Source of the DNA: a virus
IMG/VR virus record: IMGVR_UViG_3300042453_005575
Span: 1 to 64,000 of that record
Direction: 5' to 3' (one strand)
DNA: 64,000 bases
The notes under the pieces are model-generated. The model saw only the letters and a list, made by a program, of their open reading frames with translations. It searched no databases and had not been told where the DNA came from. Positions 1 to 10,921 of the stretch are shown here, one piece after another. Within the stretch, counting starts at the first letter, position 1, and each line of letters starts with the position of its first letter. Made by a program: the position numbers and the translations under genes.

Positions 1-2
1 AA

Positions 3-3000
3 TCATCCTACGCCACACAACCAGGCGGAACTTCGTTCAGCATAGATAATACAAAAACTTTTACAGGGCTAGACCCTGTTTTTAGACCTAACATTATTTC
101 TGGCGGTCCGGCTATAAGATTCGAACTACTCAACGCAACACCTTTACCCGGAGGCTTAACATTTAACACCACCTCCGGAATAATTATCGGGAAATTGACG
201 GTCAATGCTTCTGGAACTTATTCAAACAGTATACGCGGAGTAAATATAAAAGGTCCTACCGAGTATATCGAATTTACTATAAATTATTCTAAATTTACTG
301 CGCCGGTATTCGCCTCTCCGCAAGCGGGAGCGATTATTAACTTGGCTTATGGGCAAACGTATTCTGAGACTGCCCCGCTGTTCACCGCAGCAGCTTCGAC
401 CATAGATGGTGGATCTGATAATTTTGCTCCAGGATTAACGGACACCACCCGCAACAAATACACCATTTCTTATAATAACTCTACCACTAGCGGATTCAGC
501 ATGGGGCTCTACACAGGTAAGTTTGTAGGAGCTGCGGCGAACAGCTGGTCGCCTACGAGCGGTGACTTCCCAGCTAACATAACCGCTACTAATCCTGCAG
601 GCTCCAGCACTAGGGCTATAACGTTGAGGGTAAGCAGACCTCTTCCTCCTGTGGTGCAAACACCTAAACCCAACGATTTATTTACAGTTGTACGAGGAAC
701 TACATACACGGAAAATAATTCAATACTAACTCCGTTTGCGACCAATAACCCAACAGCATGGTCTGCAAGTGGTCTGCCTTCGGGGTCAGGGTTAACCATC
801 TCAGGATCAAGCGGCAAATTAATCGGGGTTGTTAATAATACTCTAGGCGCAAATGTGTATGCTGTTGATATTAGAGCTGAAAACTCGGCTGGAGCATCGC
901 CGGCTGTGCCTATCAAGATTATTGTTCCTATAGCCATAATATCTCCAGGATTAAATCAAACTATAGATGTAGGTGTGGAAGGCAGCATAATCTCAAATGT
1001 AGATATTGTGGTGTCGGGAGTTCCTGCCGGAGCCACTATTTCTTATACGGCAGTTACGCTAAATATTGCAGGCCTACAACTACAAACTTTCACCCCTGCC
1101 CCCGGATTGCCGCTTTCCGCGAAAATCATAGGCACCCCAACATCCGCAGGGCTCTATACAGTTGTAATCAGAGTTAGTGCGCAAACTTCCGACTCACAAA
1201 ATTTAGGCTCCGTAGACGCCAGGTTCTTTATCCGAGTTCAGTCGGTGAAAAGCTCCATCGCAGGAAAAATCACTAAAGATGACGGAACTACACCTATAGC
1301 GGATGCCGTTGTGTCCTTAAGTGCTTTATCCAGGACAGCCACCACAAATGCTTCGGGTGATTATATGTTGACAGATATTGTGGACGGTCAGTACATAGCT
1401 TCAGTTAGTAAAGCCGGGTTTGTATTCACCCCAGCAACCCAATTAATTACAGTAAATTCTCAGAATATCTCTGGGGTCAATTTTACAGGAGTCGAAGTTA
1501 TTTCTATTTCAGGAAGAATAAGGACCTCAAACAATATAGGTATCAGTGGTGTTACGGTCAGTACAGGGACAACCTCCGTTTCTACTAACGCTTCAGGTGA
1601 GTATGCATTAATCGGGGTTAGCCCAAATCAAACAATCACATTAATCCCTAGCAGGTCGAATTATAGTTTCATGCCGAGCAGGCTAACTTTGCAGATAGCA
1701 ACCACCAGTTTGCAAAATCAAGATTTTGTAGGAGCTATTGCTTATGCGGTTAGTGGAACTATAACCTATGGAGGTCAACCAGCAAATTCATTAACACCTG
1801 TTTTAGGAACAACAATCGCAGCCAGGAATGCATCAACAAAAGAAACCTTGTATTTCACAACAGCTGCGGCTAATGGAACTTTTTCTTTATTGCTTCCTAC
1901 AGGTAGTTATGAGCTGGTACCAATTTCTTATCTTCTAAGGTTCAATCCTGTCACCATAGACGTAACCGTAGGTACTACCGCCGTACCTAATAATAACTTT
2001 AATTCTGTTGATGCTGTATCACACATGATCAGAGTGCTTGATGCTCCTGAAAATTCTCAGTTAGAACTTCCTATATCAGGAGCATCGGTAAGAGTTCTTG
2101 AAGGGCCTATGAAAGATTATTGGGGGCTGACCGACGCGCGTGGAGATGTAATATTGCACGGGCTTGGAACAGGCGATAACAACCAGCAGATAACTCAGCA
2201 TAGACTACAGATAATCAAGCAGCCATACATATTTCCCTCTGGCGATAACGCATTGGAAATTACTTTGAGATCGCTGGGTTACGACCAAAGACAAGTTACT
2301 TCGTGGAGTTATGGAACTACTTATCAAGTAGGCAATCTTGTATCGTATCAAGGTTTTGTGTACCGCGCGCAAGGGAGCTCTGGCTTCGTTTCGCTTAGCC
2401 CTCCTAATCTTGAGCCAAGCAGATGGCTTTCTTTAGGTGCTAGTTTTCCTTTAGGTGTTACGGCTATGACAATAGTCACTCCTAATTTTTTCACTGTTTC
2501 CGGGAAAGTAACTTTCTCATCACAATTTGTTCTAGCTAACCCAAATTATCCTTATGCTAACGAAAGAATCAAGTTGTATCGAGCAGATATCCCTACTCGG
2601 GATGCTTTTGTCGCTGTGTCTGGAGCCCCGATAGTTAGTGCGGGGGCTAGAACATATAACTATATATTTACTGACGTGCCCGGGGGCGAAATTAATTACA
2701 AATTAGGACTAGCCAGCCCGCAAGGTAAAACCACAGCCCCCATCGGCGAATATTCTTTAAACTTCTTCAATGCCGACGTAACGAATAAAGATTTTACAAT
2801 AAGCCAGCTCACTGCAACACCTCCTGGAACCCCGAGCATAAGCTCTATTAACCCTGAAAAGCAAGCGCTTCTGATCAATGTAGCCACACCTCCGGATAAT
2901 GGGGCGCCGATAACATCTTTTCAAGTTTCTTTAGATAATGGTGCAACGTTCGTAACTTTCACGAGCGGGATAAATATTCCAACTTCCAGGTTCAGAATTT

Positions 3001-6000
3001 CAAATTTAACAAACGGAACAACTTATCAAGTCGTTGTTAGAGCTATAAATGTTGCCGGAAGCAGCGCTTGGTCAGCCATGGTTCCTGCTATTCCAGCCAC
3101 ACCCATCTATAATACTATGTACGTTTTTGGGTTAACTGGAGATTTGGGTAACCCGAGCATGTCTCCTCCTATGGCAAAACTTCAAGGGTCATCATATATT
3201 TGGAAAGCGGACGAGTTAGTTCGTAGTCCTGCGGATACCAGATATAGATATGCTGTAGGCCCTACTACCTCAGAACCTATGTGGGGACCTGGAACCGGTG
3301 GGGTCTCCCCTGTGTCCACAACCTCATCCTCATGGTTTGAGTTCCTGGACACCGCGCAAAGCGGGGTATATGAATTCACATTCGATAATGATTTGCTTAC
3401 ACAAAGCGCAATTTTTAAATATGGAAGACCTACTTCTCCAACCATAAACTCAATAATCACAGCGAATGGAACAGCTGTTGTTAATTTTTCTCAAAGCACA
3501 GCAGACGTGGTGGCAAGTTATGAATATAGTTTGGATGAGGGAGCGACTTGGGCCACCGTAACTCCCGGAACATCCAGTCCTGCAGTTATCCCGGGGGTTT
3601 TGTTTGGTGTAGATTATAGATTTGGGTTGCGAGCCGTAAACATAGTAGGAAGAAGCCCATCCTCACCATATCGAACAATTCGAGGAAACATCGTTCCTCA
3701 GCCTCCCGAGAATATCTCCGTGATCGCTAGAGACGGAATGGTTGAAGTTAACTTTACTCCAGGCCCGTCGGTAGCCGGAGAGACGGTGGTTAACATGAAA
3801 TATTCGATAAATGGAGGAAGCACTTTTGCAGCCAGATCACCTATCGATAACCGAAGCCCATTATTTATAACTGATGTAACCAACGGGCAAACTTATAATA
3901 TTCAGCTCAAATCTTCGAACGATGCAGGAGATAGTGGAGCCGCACCGGTTCCTTCCATATCTGCCACGCCCATAGCCGACCCGTCGCGCACACAAATGAA
4001 AATCCTGTTAAACCCAGGCTCTGCGAGCTGGGCCACAGGGGCGCAAATGACTAAAACTGGCGATTATACATGGCGCGGGTCAGCTACTGTGACTAGCGCA
4101 ACGAACGTTAATTTCAGATTTGCATTTGACAGTAATTCTTCTGTGCTTGGTTGGGGGCTTGGAGGCGAAGCAGGAAAAGTAAGGCGTTCCAATCAAGCGA
4201 TCAATCTTACAGATGCTACGATAGGCATATATGAATTTACTTTAAACACACAGACACAAACATACACGGTTACTAAAATTGTAAGTTTACCGCAGCCACC
4301 AACATTAACTTCCTATATCACAAGCCCGTCGACTATATCTTTTGCGTTTGTTGCTCCTGAAGATAACGGAGGATCTCCTATAATTGGTTATCAGTATAGC
4401 ATTTCGCCGACCACCACCCCTGCAAGTTGGATTGATTTGGTTGAAGTGGTTGTTGTAACCGCTCCAAACACACCCGTACACGGTCGCTATGCGCGTAACG
4501 GAGTGCTTAACGGCAAACCACGCTACACAAAATCCGACGGATGCACAATTGCCTGGTTTACTAACGGAATAAGCAAGTATTGGTATATATCCCGTAGTGA
4601 AGCCAACAACAGCCAAGACGGGGTCTATTATTCAAATCAATCAGACGCGGTAACTCCAAACCTTGTTCCGGCAAGCGATTGGAATGTCTCTCCAAATGCC
4701 TCGATAAACTTAGGCATCAGCGATATACCCCTGCCTCCGCAGGTGCTCCTCCTAAGTGGAGGAGCATTCGATGATATTGGCTATTACACAATATCTGGGC
4801 TCGCGCCGGGGGTGGCTGTATCACTATTCTTACGCTCGATAAACATCTTAGGAGCAGGCAACGCCACCAATCCCGCAACTACGATAAGGCCTGCTAATCT
4901 TCCGGCCTCACCGACTATCACAGGCGTTACATCGCCTAAGGATGGAGAATTGCATATAGCCTATACTCCACTGACGGCCAGCACCGATACACCTATTACT
5001 GGGTACGAATATCGCGTTCGTCAAGGAAGTGTTTATGTGGATTCGAATTGGTCGCAATTCAGAGGCGGGCTTTCTGAAAGACCTGGGGTTATTCGCGAGT
5101 TAAAAAGAAACACTGAATATACAGTGGAACTTCGAGCGTTCAACAGAAGTGGTGGTGGTGCTGTGAGTGAGTGGACAGCTACTACGATGGATAGGGCATT
5201 CACCAACATATATTTGATAGGAGATCATAATGATTGGTCGTTTGTTACGCGCCCTGCCATGGTAAAACAAGGAACAACAAATGAATGGGTGTACACTATG
5301 CCTGTGGATGACCCAACAAATAAATCTGTTAAATTTGTTATAGGCTCGAGTTGGACCGACCCTCATTGGGGGGATAACGAAGGCTATTCTGTTTTATTAT
5401 CGGATAACATAGCTGACAGAGACGCAGACAACATCAGTATCGACGGTTTCGGGCCTGGGTTATATAGATTTTATTTTTGGGACAATACGTATAAATATGA
5501 CTTTAAGAAAATTTGTAATCTCCCAGACCAGCCTATAATAACATCTGTCACTATATCCGGTAGCACCGCGACAGTTAATTTCCGCCCGTCATCTTACACT
5601 CCGAACAATCTTTTAAACCCATCCTCAGCTATTACGAATTATTCGTATCAGTTGTCTTATCAAAGCACGACTACTCCATGGACTCTTTTTAACCCGGCAA
5701 TAACAACCTCTCCTGCACAAATAACAGGGCTATTAAGCGGTATTCAATACACGATTAAAATGCGCGCAAATATACCTGAGGGAGGCGGGCTTCCTTCTGA
5801 TCCGTTTACCTTTAATACTTTGCTGGACGCCTCGTCTACGATGTATATCGTAGGCACAGATGATTTTGGAGGTTTTACAACGTTTAGTGAGTCTCAAAAA
5901 ATGGGGTTGAACCAAGCTGGGCAATTTTGGGAAAAAACACTAAACATTAATTCAACACCAACTTCCGGCTACCTGGAGTTTAAGTTTGCCACAGGCCCGT

Positions 6001-9000
6001 TCGGGCAGCCAGGCCAATTCGATTGGGGTGACTCGAATCAGGATGGAGTAGCCGGGCTCGGAGAAGACAACATCAGGCTCTATACTTCGAGCGGGCTCGG
6101 AGCGTATAAAATAACATTCACACCCTCGAATTCTACATACAGTGTCTTGTTCGTCACACCAGTTTCAAACCCTCCTACATTAGGTACATTCACAAGCACA
6201 GCAAATTCAATTACTCTTAGTTTTACTCCACCGACATTTACTGGAGGATTACCAATCACTGAATACCGATATTCTCTAAATAACGGGGCATTTACATCCA
6301 CCTCACCAGTCACGCAGTCGTCACCAATAACTATCACTGGTTTAACTGAAAGCACAGCGTATTCAATAAGATTAGTAGCTGTAACCAGCGCCGGAAGCAG
6401 TGCTCCCTCCACAGCTATAAATGCTTCTACCACAGGACCAGCATATTCTTCGATGTTTATAATCGGAAGTGCTTCAGAATTAGGTGCATGGAATACTGCA
6501 AACGGACCTGCTATGACTTCAATATCAGGATCCGGGGGTTATGGATGGTCAGCAGATATAAACTTTACTTCTATCGGATCCGTAGAATTTAAATTTTTCG
6601 TTCAACGGGATTTTAACTCGATAGGATGGGGAGACGGGACTGACCAGGACGGGATTGCTGAACAGGGAGGCAACAATATAGTCCGAAATATTGCTTCCGC
6701 AGGGTTGTACAGAATTTCTTTCAGTACATTAACCAGAGCCTATTCTATTCAACTTGTATCTTCTGTTCCGAGTGCTCCGACGATCTCAGCAGTATCCATA
6801 CCTTCTAATAGCACAACTTCAGCCACACTCACACTCGCAACATCACAGTCCGGGGCAGGTATTACAAATTACGCTTATTCTCTAAATAGCGGAACATTTA
6901 CAGATATATCGCCAGCCACAGGAAGCGTAGGCTCGATTACAGTTACAGGGCTTCTCTCCGGAACAACTTATACTGCAAGGTTAGTGGCCAAAAACGCTGC
7001 GGGATCATCTCCGGCGTCCAATTCGGTAGAATTCAAAACACCGGTTTCTACAATGTATGTTCCAGGCTTAATGGGTTCTTGGCCAGGGTCCACAGATCCT
7101 TTTTCTGAACAAAACAGTTTTCAAATGTCTCGCCCAACCTGGGTAGATGACGGGCATACATGGACATTACTAGCGCCTATTAACACATTACCTGCAAATA
7201 ACAATATTTCATTTAAATTTGCCACCGGCCCGAATTGGTCGACCGGATTGAATTGGGGAGCAGGAAATTTAGCAGGAACAGCTGCTCAAAACGGGCCGGA
7301 TATCACACATAATTTTTCATCTGGTCCTGGAGTATACACAGTAACATTTAATACGAGACAACTTACATACAGTATCACTTATTCAGGAGCCATACAATCA
7401 GCACCGAGCATAACCAGCATAACACCTTCTGATACAAGTTTAACTGTGAATTTTACCTTAGGCTCTTCGAATGGAACGACTGTGACCGGGTTAGAGTACT
7501 CTTTAAATGGTGGAGGATGGCAAGCTAGAAATCCTCAAGGAACCAGCTCGCCTCTCGTTATAACCGGGCTTTCACTCGGAGTCACATATTCTGTTAGTAT
7601 AAGAAGTATAAGTAACAACGGAAGAAGCGCAGCTTCGTCAACCGTTTCGCAAACCACATCAGCTACTTTAACACCACCTTTTATAACTTCTGTTTCTCCG
7701 GCTTCAACAACTAGCCTTAGTGTGGCGTATACCGCTAGCACTGCTTCTGCAGGTTATTCCGTTACAGGCTATCAATATTCATTAGACAATGGATCATGGT
7801 TAATACCTTCCGGAAGCAGTTCATCAGCTAATCCTATGGTTATAACCGGGTTAACCGCAGGAACATTTTATTCTGTTCGAATAAGAGCTACAGGAACACC
7901 CCCAAGCACTTCACAACCATCAGCTTCAAATACCGCGGTAACAGCTTACGCCACAATGTATATCCCTGGATTGATAGGTAATTTCAATACTCCTTTTAAC
8001 ACTACTGGGCAAGTAACCATGGCTAGCGGGTTAGGTGGAGACTTGCATAACTTGCATAATTGGTGGGCAACACATGAAATAACTTCCACAGGCAATGTAT
8101 CATATAAATTTGCTGAAGGACCGAGTTGGAATGATGATAATTGGGGTGTAGCCGATAGCGCCAATCCTTCAGGTAGCCTTGTTTCCGGAGGTGTAAATAT
8201 AACAAGATCCGTTACAACCTTAGGAATATATGAGATCACATGTAACATACGAACACTGACGCATACTTTTGTCTTGTTAAGCTCTGCCCCGGCTATCACA
8301 AGCATAACTTCCGCAGGAGGACAACTTTCCGTGAATTTTACCGCACCATCCAACAATCCATCCACTATAACGAGCTATGAATATTCCACAGACAACGGAG
8401 CCACATGGAGAGCGCGATCCTCAGGCGCCACCGAGAGCCCCTTGGTGATATCCACGATATCAGGAACTGCAAATACAACTTTAGTTCCAGGAACTGCTTA
8501 TCAAGTCAGAATACGCGCAAGATACGACGGAGCTACTCAAAGTTATCCTGGAGGTGCTAAAGTTCTGAATAGCCCGGCTTCAACAGCAGTGAGTGCTACA
8601 CCCACAGCATCTACGGACGCTCCATCAGCGTTTAGAGTGTTGACTTCTACAGACACATTGACTGCGGATTTTATATCACCAAACACTAATCAAAATACAA
8701 TAACCAATTATCAATATAGTTTGGATGGAGGGCAAACATGGACAGCGATGAATCCTTCAGTTACGAGCAAAAAATTCGACCATGTAGTTTTAACAATACC
8801 TTACACAACATCTCAAGCGAATGTAGGTGTGAGAGCTGTGACTAGCGCCGGAACCGGAGCCGCATCAAGCTTCGTTTCAGTTTCACGCCCAACAGGGTCG
8901 AGTGTAACTACTACATTAGCTAGATGGGGAAGCCAAACTTTGAGAGCAACTATTCGTGTTAGTTCAAGCAATACGCAAAAAAATCATATCCGTGGGTATG

Positions 9001-10880
9001 AGTATTCGACCGATGAAGGGCTAACTTGGATCAGTCTTAGTTCCGAAAGCCTTTCCGGAAGAATAAACATCACCGGGCTAACCAATGTAGCGAGTAATAT
9101 GGCAGGAACTTTAGGTCTTATAATTAGAGAAGTTTATGCTACTGGGTTAAAAGGCCCGGTTCCTCCTATACCAACAAACAAATTAAACCCCGCAGCCGCT
9201 CCAACAGCTTCACACTTTACGCTCAATGGCGTTGGGTCAGCGGATTGTGCTAATAGATGGAATTATAGCGGCTATACAAGCAATCCGGCCCCGGGAATTT
9301 ATGTTGCCGAAACCTTAGTTCCGACCACTCCCTGCGCGGGGGACTTTAGGCTGACAGGTGGATCATCCACATATTCAACAACAATAGGGTTTCCGTCTCC
9401 ACCATGGACATCGAGCTCAGCAGTTTTGTGTAAAGTATGGACTAACCTTTATGGTGCCACGGCGCCGACAGGCACTTATTATCACCCATCGCTCGGGGGC
9501 TCAACAAATATCTGGGTACGAATCAAACTTAGTAGTGCATCAAGTTACCCTGCGTTATCATCCGCAACACCTAGCCTTACTATGGACACGGATGAGATAT
9601 CCGGTTCAAAAACCCTCGGTGATCCAAATATCAGCTCAAATAATTCCGCGCAAGTTGTACATTATTCTGTATTCTTAGACCTCGCTACTATACGCTCAGG
9701 TTCAACAACACCAACATTCCATAGAACCTTTGGGTACGACAAAGGGATTTCTTATTCTACTAATGAATTTGCTTTACCTATACCGCCACAAACAACAAAC
9801 CCACAGATAACTATCTCACTAAACCAGGCCGCAGAACAAATGACTGTGACTTACCCGGATGGTGTAATAACCACACCTCCAACAATACTAGCTGTGGTTC
9901 CATCATACACCCAACTTAATGCTTTAACAATTTTCTTCACACCTCCTAGCGATATATATAGCAATCTAAACAGTATAACAAGATACGAATTTCGCTATAC
10001 ACATGCCGGAACAACTTATGGCTGGGAAACATTAAACGACGCAACTTCACCAATAACAACTCGAGCGATGGCTCAAGTACCAGGCGAGCAATTTAATATA
10101 CAAATTAGAGCCATTACTACGTGGGGTAAAGGAAAAGAGTCTAATTTTATGCTCGGAACAACAGGAGGAACAACAACCGCTCCTTCAGCCCGATATGTAT
10201 CAGGAAATTTAGACATCTCCTATACTTGGGACAATGATACGAGTACTTATACTGTTGTTTTAGGAATAAAACGTCCGGAAAAAACACTAAATAACCAAGC
10301 TATTGTCGGCTATCAATTCGGCGGTACTCTGAACGGGATCCCCATAACTTTTAGAACTGCGACTGTAATAAACGGGACAGCAGATTCAGAAACACCATCG
10401 CTGCGTTTCTCTTTATCAGCAGGAAGTTATGTTATAAAGATACAAGCAAACACCTCTTCGACTCTCCATGGATCCGGCTTGGGTGAACAGTCTGCGGATA
10501 TAACTTTCACAACTCCAGCAGCGCCCGCGTCTGACGCACCTGATATTTCCGGGCTTGAATACTTCCTGGAGCCCCCACCTCTTACAGGAGGCGATTATCG
10601 CTTAACTGGTGGGATATATTTTTATAATTTAAGAGGAACTATAGGTGGCTTGGAGTACAAACTAAACAACGGAGCATGGACGAATATTGACTATTATCCG
10701 ACAAATAGCATGGGGCTACCACGAACTCCTTTCTATTTATTTACTCACACATCGAACTGGTATGGACCAGGCCCCGAGCCATTACCTTACCCCGGAATGT
10801 ACCGAATAACCATTAGAATTCGATATCAAAATAGCAGCCTAGGTTATTCGCTCCCGAGCAACGAAATTCAAAATTCATAA
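3..10880 (+). CDS. Giant modular fibre/adhesin-like protein with FN3 and SusE-type repeats (5' end off window)
   Basis: The reading frame is open from base 3 with no stop, so the true start lies outside the window; the TTG at 195 is not needed as a start. About 3,625 residues are visible. The first residues look like a putative Ig (He_PIG) fold. Three carboxypeptidase-regulatory-like beta domains follow (nt about 1245-2010), then a chitin-binding-like segment with spaced Trp/Tyr (nt about 2290-2430). From nt about 2810 to 8600 FN3-like modules (typical ends ITGLT..T.Y) alternate with at least seven SusE/SusF- or CBM-like modules, each opening with a T-x-M-Y-x-x-G type strand (nt about 3105, 3990, 5195, 5833, 6445, 7045, 7950). 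More FN3-like units fill the C-terminus. Probably a virion surface fibre or glycan-binding protein; family-level folds are inferred from motifs. No catalytic site is visible. Confidence 0.8.
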   Translation, partial: SSYATQPGGTSFSIDNTKTFTGLDPVFRPNIISGGPAIRFELLNATPLPGGLTFNTTSGIIIGKLTVNASGTYSNSIRGVNIKGPTEYIEFTINYSKFTAPVFASPQAGAIINLAYGQTYSETAPLFTAAASTIDGGSDNFAPGLTDTTRNKYTISYNNSTTSGFSMGLYTGKFVGAAANSWSPTSGDFPANITATNPAGSSTRAITLRVSRPLPPVVQTPKPNDLFTVVRGTTYTENNSILTPFATNNPTAWSASGLPSGSGLTISGSSGKLIGVVNNTLGANVYAVDIRAENSAGASPAVPIKIIVPIAIISPGLNQTIDVGVEGSIISNVDIVVSGVPAGATISYTAVTLNIAGLQLQTFTPAPGLPLSAKIIGTPTSAGLYTVVIRVSAQTSDSQNLGSVDARFFIRVQSVKSSIAGKITKDDGTTPIADAVVSLSALSRTATTNASGDYMLTDIVDGQYIASVSKAGFVFTPATQLITVNSQNISGVNFTGVEVISISGRIRTSNNIGISGVTVSTGTTSVSTNASGEYALIGVSPNQTITLIPSRSNYSFMPSRLTLQIATTSLQNQDFVGAIAYAVSGTITYGGQPANSLTPVLGTTIAARNASTKETLYFTTAAANGTFSLLLPTGSYELVPISYLLRFNPVTIDVTVGTTAVPNNNFNSVDAVSHMIRVLDAPENSQLELPISGASVRVLEGPMKDYWGLTDARGDVILHGLGTGDNNQQITQHRLQIIKQPYIFPSGDNALEITLRSLGYDQRQVTSWSYGTTYQVGNLVSYQGFVYRAQGSSGFVSLSPPNLEPSRWLSLGASFPLGVTAMTIVTPNFFTVSGKVTFSSQFVLANPNYPYANERIKLYRADIPTRDAFVAVSGAPIVSAGARTYNYIFTDVPGGEINYKLGLASPQGKTTAPIGEYSLNFFNADVTNKDFTISQLTATPPGTPSISSINPEKQALLINVATPPDNGAPITSFQVSLDNGATFVTFTSGINIPTSRFRISNLTNGTTYQVVVRAINVAGSSAWSAMVPAIPATPIYNTMYVFGLTGDLGNPSMSPPMAKLQGSSYIWKADELVRSPADTRYRYAVGPTTSEPMWGPGTGGVSPVSTTSSSWFEFLDTAQSGVYEFTFDNDLLTQSAIFKYGRPTSPTINSIITANGTAVVNFSQSTADVVASYEYSLDEGATWATVTPGTSSPAVIPGVLFGVDYRFGLRAVNIVGRSPSSPYRTIRGNIVPQPPENISVIARDGMVEVNFTPGPSVAGETVVNMKYSINGGSTFAARSPIDNRSPLFITDVTNGQTYNIQLKSSNDAGDSGAAPVPSISATPIADPSRTQMKILLNPGSASWATGAQMTKTGDYTWRGSATVTSATNVNFRFAFDSNSSVLGWGLGGEAGKVRRSNQAINLTDATIGIYEFTLNTQTQTYTVTKIVSLPQPPTLTSYITSPSTISFAFVAPEDNGGSPIIGYQYSISPTTTPASWIDLVEVVVVTAPNTPVHGRYARNGVLNGKPRYTKSDGCTIAWFTNGISKYWYISRSEANNSQDGVYYSNQSDAVTPNLVPASDWNVSPNASINLGISDIPLPPQVLLLSGGAFDDIGYYTISGLAPGVAVSLFLRSINILGAGNATNPATTIRPANLPASPTITGVTSPKDGELHIAYTPLTASTDTPITGYEYRVRQGSVYVDSNWSQFRGGLSERPGVIRELKRNTEYTVELRAFNRSGGGAVSEWTATTMDRAFTNIYLIGDHNDWSFVTRPAMVKQGTTNEWVYTMPVDDPTNKSVKFVIGSSWTDPHWGDNEGYSVLLSDNIADRDADNISIDGFGPGLYRFYFWDNTYKYDFKKICNLPDQPIITSVTISGSTATVNFRPSSYTPNNLLNPSSAITNYSYQLSYQSTTTPWTLFNPAITTSPAQITGLLSGIQYTIKMRANIPEGGGLPSDPFTFNTLLDASSTMYIVGTDDFGGFTTFSESQKMGLNQAGQFWEKTLNINSTPTSGYLEFKFATGPFGQPGQFDWGDSNQDGVAGLGEDNIRLYTSSGLGAYKITFTPSNSTYSVLFVTPVSNPPTLGTFTSTANSITLSFTPPTFTGGLPITEYRYSLNNGAFTSTSPVTQSSPITITGLTESTAYSIRLVAVTSAGSSAPSTAINASTTGPAYSSMFIIGSASELGAWNTANGPAMTSISGSGGYGWSADINFTSIGSVEFKFFVQRDFNSIGWGDGTDQDGIAEQGGNNIVRNIASAGLYRISFSTLTRAYSIQLVSSVPSAPTISAVSIPSNSTTSATLTLATSQSGAGITNYAYSLNSGTFTDISPATGSVGSITVTGLLSGTTYTARLVAKNAAGSSPASNSVEFKTPVSTMYVPGLMGSWPGSTDPFSEQNSFQMSRPTWVDDGHTWTLLAPINTLPANNNISFKFATGPNWSTGLNWGAGNLAGTAAQNGPDITHNFSSGPGVYTVTFNTRQLTYSITYSGAIQSAPSITSITPSDTSLTVNFTLGSSNGTTVTGLEYSLNGGGWQARNPQGTSSPLVITGLSLGVTYSVSIRSISNNGRSAASSTVSQTTSATLTPPFITSVSPASTTSLSVAYTASTASAGYSVTGYQYSLDNGSWLIPSGSSSSANPMVITGLTAGTFYSVRIRATGTPPSTSQPSASNTAVTAYATMYIPGLIGNFNTPFNTTGQVTMASGLGGDLHNLHNWWATHEITSTGNVSYKFAEGPSWNDDNWGVADSANPSGSLVSGGVNITRSVTTLGIYEITCNIRTLTHTFVLLSSAPAITSITSAGGQLSVNFTAPSNNPSTITSYEYSTDNGATWRARSSGATESPLVISTISGTANTTLVPGTAYQVRIRARYDGATQSYPGGAKVLNSPASTAVSATPTASTDAPSAFRVLTSTDTLTADFISPNTNQNTITNYQYSLDGGQTWTAMNPSVTSKKFDHVVLTIPYTTSQANVGVRAVTSAGTGAASSFVSVSRPTGSSVTTTLARWGSQTLRATIRVSSSNTQKNHIRGYEYSTDEGLTWISLSSESLSGRINITGLTNVASNMAGTLGLIIREVYATGLKGPVPPIPTNKLNPAAAPTASHFTLNGVGSADCANRWNYSGYTSNPAPGIYVAETLVPTTPCAGDFRLTGGSSTYSTTIGFPSPPWTSSSAVLCKVWTNLYGATAPTGTYYHPSLGGSTNIWVRIKLSSASSYPALSSATPSLTMDTDEISGSKTLGDPNISSNNSAQVVHYSVFLDLATIRSGSTTPTFHRTFGYDKGISYSTNEFALPIPPQTTNPQITISLNQAAEQMTVTYPDGVITTPPTILAVVPSYTQLNALTIFFTPPSDIYSNLNSITRYEFRYTHAGTTYGWETLNDATSPITTRAMAQVPGEQFNIQIRAITTWGKGKESNFMLGTTGGTTTAPSARYVSGNLDISYTWDNDTSTYTVVLGIKRPEKTLNNQAIVGYQFGGTLNGIPITFRTATVINGTADSETPSLRFSLSAGSYVIKIQANTSSTLHGSGLGEQSADITFTTPAAPASDAPDISGLEYFLEPPPLTGGDYRLTGGIYFYNLRGTIGGLEYKLNNGAWTNIDYYPTNSMGLPRTPFYLFTHTSNWYGPGPEPLPYPGMYRITIRIRYQNSSLGYSLPSNEIQNS

Positions 10881-10891
10881 ACTTTTTGTAT

Positions 10892-10913
10892 TATAATATT
10901 CTATTGATATAAT
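10892..10913 (+). promoter_or_regulatory. Candidate promoter(s) before the paralogous virion genes
   Basis: Two TATAAT boxes lie at 10892-10897 and 10908-10913 in the 41-base gap after the giant gene. The second ends eight bases before the ATG at 10922, so its transcript would be almost leaderless. There is no convincing -35 element and no Shine-Dalgarno sequence. Confidence 0.45.
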
Positions 10914-10921
10914 CTAACAAT

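Noticed and set aside
7946-8365. Minus-strand frames under the giant fibre gene (also near 509-937 and 6080-6433)
   Set aside because: They lie wholly inside the repeat-coding gene and mirror its composition; no independent signals.
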